A stretch of 47,028 nucleotides of DNA from positions 1 to 47,028 of the forward strand of contig CAKPBH010000007.1 of assembly GCA_934140355.1 (NCBI GenBank). Direction: 5' to 3'. Positions 44,392-47,028 of the stretch are shown piece after piece. The position numbers were made by a program, and so were the translations under genes. The stretch's first letter is position 1, and each line of letters begins with the position of its first letter. The notes below the pieces were generated by a model, which saw nothing but the letters and a program-made list of their open reading frames with translations, was not told the DNA's origin and did no database searches. This DNA is from an uncultured Bacilli bacterium. GTDB taxonomy: Bacteria > Bacillota_I > Bacilli_A > RF39 > UBA660.

Positions 44392-44413
44392 AAATTTAAT
44401 ATATTTTATTTTA

Positions 44414-44452
44414 TACTCCTTTGAATTTTTTAGAAGTTCAAAGGAGTATTTT
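44414..44452 (+). terminator. Terminator of gyrA
   Basis: A perfect 12-bp stem TACTCCTTTGAA/TTCAAAGGAGTA with an 11-nt loop is followed by TTTTAA. It lies immediately before the first parS site. Confidence 0.88.
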
Positions 44453-44454
44453 AA

Positions 44455-44470
44455 TGTTTCACGTGAAACA
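44455..44470. promoter_or_regulatory. parS: parS site 1
   Basis: TGTTTCACGTGAAACA, an exact match to the bacterial parS consensus bound by ParB. A DnaA-box variant TTTTCCACA follows at 44475-44483, 4 nt downstream. Confidence 0.97.
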
Positions 44471-44648
44471 TTAGTTTTCCACAACTTACATAAAAGTAAT
44501 GGACTTTCAAACAATATGGTTAATAGATATCGCTCCATTATCTTATAATTTATATTTTTTTGAAAAAATAAATATTCGATTTAATTATTAATTAAATTTT
44601 TATTAGGTTTATTTTTAAAGTTTAAACAATATGTATTATAAAAAAAAC

Positions 44649-44664
44649 ATGTTTCACGTGAAAC
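44649..44664. promoter_or_regulatory. parS: parS site 2
   Basis: A second exact TGTTTCACGTGAAACA. It is followed after 2 nt by TTTTCCACA (44667-44675) and after a further 38 bp by ATATCCACA (44714-44722). Confidence 0.97.
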
Positions 44665-45283
44665 ATGTTTTCCACAATATTTATTATTTTTTATTTAATA
44701 AAAAACTAAAAAAATATCCACATTTATATTTTTTAATACTTAATGTGTATAATTTTACTGTCTTATGTAATTTTAGTTATACTTGTTTTTGTAAGTTGTA
44801 ATAAAAATTAATTAATATATTTTAGTTATTAGCTCTTGATTAGTTCAGTTTTAATTTTTTGATGAAATTATTTATTTTTGTTCTTTAAGAGTAAAAAAAT
44901 TCATTATTTTAGTGTAAAAGGGAGAGTGTTTGACAAATTGTACAATTAGAATATTGAAAGTTGTGATTTTTCTGCATATTTGTTTCTAACTAGTACCAAT
45001 AAATATATTTTATGAATTCTATATTAAATTTTACTACATTGCATTAATTGTTAGATTTTAGTTATAATCTTTTTTATGATAATTTATATAATTATTTTTT
45101 TTTATAAATTTGGATATGAAAAAAATTGAACTAATTTATTAATTCAATTACATAGTAATTTTCAGATATTTGAATAATTTTTTTGTATAACGAAGTTTTT
45201 ATGTTGATTTTTTTGAATAAATATGTAATGTAATATTTGTGAAATAAATTTCAAAATCCAGAATCTAGCTTTTAACACATAAA

Positions 45284-45318
45284 AAATAAAATTTCAACAG
45301 TGTTGAAAAATTTTATTT
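45284..45318. repeat. Long AT-rich inverted repeat
   Basis: AAATAAAATTTCAACA is followed after 3 nt by a near-complementary TGTTGAAAAATTTTATTT-type arm. The stem is about 16 bp with one bulge. It could be a bidirectional terminator, but no gene lies on either side. Confidence 0.5.
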
Positions 45319-45389
45319 AATCGTTCAAATTGGGAAAAAATTAAGAAAATAAACTAATTTTTTGTAAAATAATATTAAATTTTAATTTA

Positions 45390-45405
45390 TGTTTCACGTG
45401 GAACA
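45390..45405. promoter_or_regulatory. parS: parS site 3 (one mismatch)
   Basis: TGTTTCACGTGGAACA differs from consensus at one position in the right half. It is followed after 3 nt by ATATCCACA (45409-45417), a DnaA-box variant. Confidence 0.85.
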
Positions 45406-46576
45406 TAAATATCCACAGGTTATTTTTTGTATAATACTATCATTATTTAAATTTGTAAAATAATAATAGTATTAATTAGATTAGATAAGTATTGCATTTT
45501 TGTAATTATTTGTATAATTTAATACTTTAATTTCAAAATTTTAATTTATGTGCTTTATATTGAACAATATAATGAATTTTTTTATAAAAGTTTTTAGAAA
45601 TGACAAACTTATTTTTTTATATTTCCATTCCAAATTTTTTTTATTATATATAAAAATATTAATAAAAAATCGAGCACTGTTATGGTTTCTGATGGAAACT
45701 AACTTGAATGAATAATTTATAAATGTAAGTAATATACTTTTTCCACTTTTAATTACTTCAACAAATTCATTTTTTACTATATTAACATCTCTATTTTCAT
45801 TTATAAATTTTAATTAGTTAAAATTATCATATTACTAAGATATATTTTAGTTGATTTTTTATATGTTTTTTTTTGATTTATTTCTATATTTTTACCTTCT
45901 ATCTTTCTTGGATAAATCAATATTTTTAACATTTAAAACACTTAAATTAATAAGATTGTATAGTTTTTTGTTGTATTTTGTTTCTTTTATTTATGTCAAC
46001 AATTTTATCATAAATATAGTTAAAAAACTTTTTTCAACAGCACTAAAATTTTTGAAAATAATATGAATTTTGATTCCTTTAGACACGGTGTAGATATAAT
46101 CGTTTTTCTTTTTTTATTTATCATATAAAAAAAGAAATGTTTGTTCCTCATAATATCATAATATAATTAAACTTCTTTATATTTCAAAAATAAGTATAAG
46201 CATTATTTGATATTATAAGACATTGGAGTAATTTCTATCCTAAAAATTTGTAATTGAAGTTCCTTTTTAAGAGTGAAGTTTAACTTTTTATTTTGTATCT
46301 AAGAAGAATTCACGCAACGTTACAGTTCAGTCAAGGAAATGAATTTTGCAGATAACCCCCTTATATAAACAGAAAGTAAGTTTGATTTTTTAGAAATATA
46401 TTGATTACTTGAAAATATAAATTTTTGACTATCTTTTGGTTTGATTTTTTTGTTACTTTTTTATTATTTTTTACGGAAATAATCTTTAATTCCTTATTTT
46501 ATCTGACGAATGTAATGTAATCACGCAATAATATTAATTAAAATAATGCAATTGCATAAAAATTTTACGTAAAGCA

Positions 46577-46839
46577 TTAATTTATATATGAAATGACATT
46601 AAATATAAGGTTTTCTATATTTTGAAAATTACTTATATAACTATAACGTGTCATTTTTTGCTTTAAAGTAAGTTTTTCTCTCATAGTTTTATCCAACTAG
46701 CTAGATTAAATATTATTTTTCTAATTGTTGATAGATTGGCTATTGAGTTTTCAACTCTGTTTCTTGAGTGATCTTTATCCATGATAACATCTAATTTTCA
46801 GTGAAGTCCACATTCAATATTTCAGTGTTCCCTTGTTAT
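46577..46839 (-). pseudogene. Remnant of an ISAs1-family transposase (C-terminal part)
   Basis: On the minus strand the frame reads ITREH*NIECGLH*KLDVIM, then DKDHSRNRVENSIANLSTIR and KIIFNLASWIK. After a frameshift near 46,685 it continues MREKLTLKQKMTRYSYISNF and QNIENLIFNVISYIN with a stop at 46577. The H-W-x-I-E...L-H-W-x-L-D-V...D-x-S-R pattern is the ISAs1 (H-repeat) catalytic C-terminus. Both expected Trp codons are TGA (46824-46822 and 46800-46798). The first three quarters of the gene are absent or unrecognisable, so it is inactive. Confidence 0.75.
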
Positions 46840-46933
46840 AAGAATATATTATAATTGAAATAATATAAAGAATATTATCTCATATAATTATCTAAAATTT
46901 TTATGCGATTGCTATATAATTGAAATTTTATTC

Positions 46934-46961
46934 TTGCATTTTTTTTTGATTATGTTATAAT
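46934..46961 (+). promoter_or_regulatory. Promoter near the right window edge
   Basis: TTGCAT (46934-46939), a 16-bp spacer, TATAAT (46956-46961) with an upstream TGT extension. It should start a transcript near 46968 that leaves the window; the gene is not visible. Confidence 0.65.
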
Positions 46962-46967
46962 CCTGAG

Positions 46968-47028
46968 TTTGACAGTTTTTGAAGGTTAAAAACTCCCTAT
47001 CCCTTATTTTATAAGGGTTTAGAGAGCT
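46968..47028 (+). promoter_or_regulatory. Structured 5' leader running off the right edge, possibly the beginning of a T-box
   Basis: Downstream of the promoter are two hairpins: AGTTTTT/AAAAACT, and CCCTTA/TAAGGG (5-nt loop). The second is followed by AGAGAGCT about 54 nt after the predicted start. Firmicutes T-box leaders often carry an AGAGAG segment in this place at the base of stem I. The diagnostic specifier loop and T-box sequence lie outside the window, so this is only a suggestion. Confidence 0.25.

Larger units (their letters stand above)
44484..46576. other. Gene-free, extremely AT-rich region downstream of gyrA
   Basis: About 2.1 kb with no credible gene. It contains parS sites 2 and 3, DnaA-box variants and one long hairpin. 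A patch near 46,305-46,365 with more G and C (ACGCAACGTTACAG and nearby) contrasts with its surroundings and may be the end of the insertion sequence whose transposase remnant lies to the right. The rest looks like non-coding centromere-like sequence. Confidence 0.6.

Noticed and set aside
45851..46066. Open frame of 71 codons encoding a very hydrophobic peptide
   Set aside because: No ribosome binding site and only Phe/Leu/Tyr/Ile low complexity typical of T-rich sequence; no context.
46577..46839. TGA read as Trp throughout the genome (code 4)
   Set aside because: Conserved Trp codons in cysS, mnmE and others are TGG, genes such as dnaA end in TGA, and no conserved gene is interrupted by TGA.
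1..47028. tRNA, rRNA genes or CRISPR arrays
   Set aside because: I saw no T-arm/acceptor pattern, no rRNA landmark and no regularly spaced identical repeats; only the short comK iterons repeat in tandem.

Overview
This is a chromosomal segment from a very AT-rich, low-GC Gram-positive bacterium of Bacilli/Mollicutes-like ancestry. It carries the replication origin and its neighbourhood. Lineage evidence: Bacilli-type gene blocks (engB and der; spoIVA-hup; DUF1934-argS-rpoE; rpmH-rnpA-yidC-jag-mnmE-mnmG-rsmG; dnaA-dnaN-recF-gyrB-gyrA), an RNA polymerase delta subunit, ComK, SpoIVA and SpoVIF. The standard code is used: conserved Trp positions are TGG, and at least two genes (dnaA and one membrane-protein gene) end in TGA. 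A gut-type uncultured Bacilli lineage (RF39/RFN20/Erysipelotrichales-like) is my best guess; it is inference.

Layout. 1-1,000: tail of a HIT-family gene and a decayed transposase. 1,000-13,600 (+ strand, plus one regulator on -): cysS, a YugP-type protease, a pentapeptide-repeat protein, engB, an unknown gene, der, an ABC exporter, spoVIF, a double-XRE repressor divergent from a surface protein, spoIVA and hup. Between spoIVA and hup a strong promoter on the minus strand drives an apparently structured ~400-nt RNA that I cannot assign to a family. 13,600-17,800 (-): two tandem VUT-like membrane proteins with an S24-like regulator, then two small DUF2229/HgdB-like iron-sulfur paralogues. 17,889-23,285: a stand-alone HipA-like kinase, rpoE, argS, a DUF1934 gene that lacks any normal start codon, and a class A penicillin-binding protein.

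23,300-32,000 (-) is the left side of the origin: an unusual ParB-like protein without a helix-turn-helix, rsmG, mnmG, mnmE, an MscS channel, jag, yidC, rnpA and rpmH. 32,141-44,391 (+) is the right side: a HerA-like ATPase, dnaA flanked by two DnaA-box clusters (bipartite oriC), dnaN, comK, recF, gyrB and gyrA. The switch in gene direction near 32 kb and the DnaA boxes agree on the origin. After gyrA come about 2.6 kb without genes. This stretch holds three parS sites, each followed 2-4 nt later by a DnaA-box variant, then an ISAs1-type transposase remnant, and at the right edge a promoter with a structured leader.

Points most worth a second look: the orphan ~400-nt RNA with competing helices; the parS/DnaA-box pairs; the ParB-like protein with an Asn/Gln-rich tail in place of a DNA-binding domain; the ACG-start DUF1934 gene; comK sitting inside the dnaA-gyrA block behind three exact 10-bp iterons; and the S24/VUT and DUF2229 clusters.
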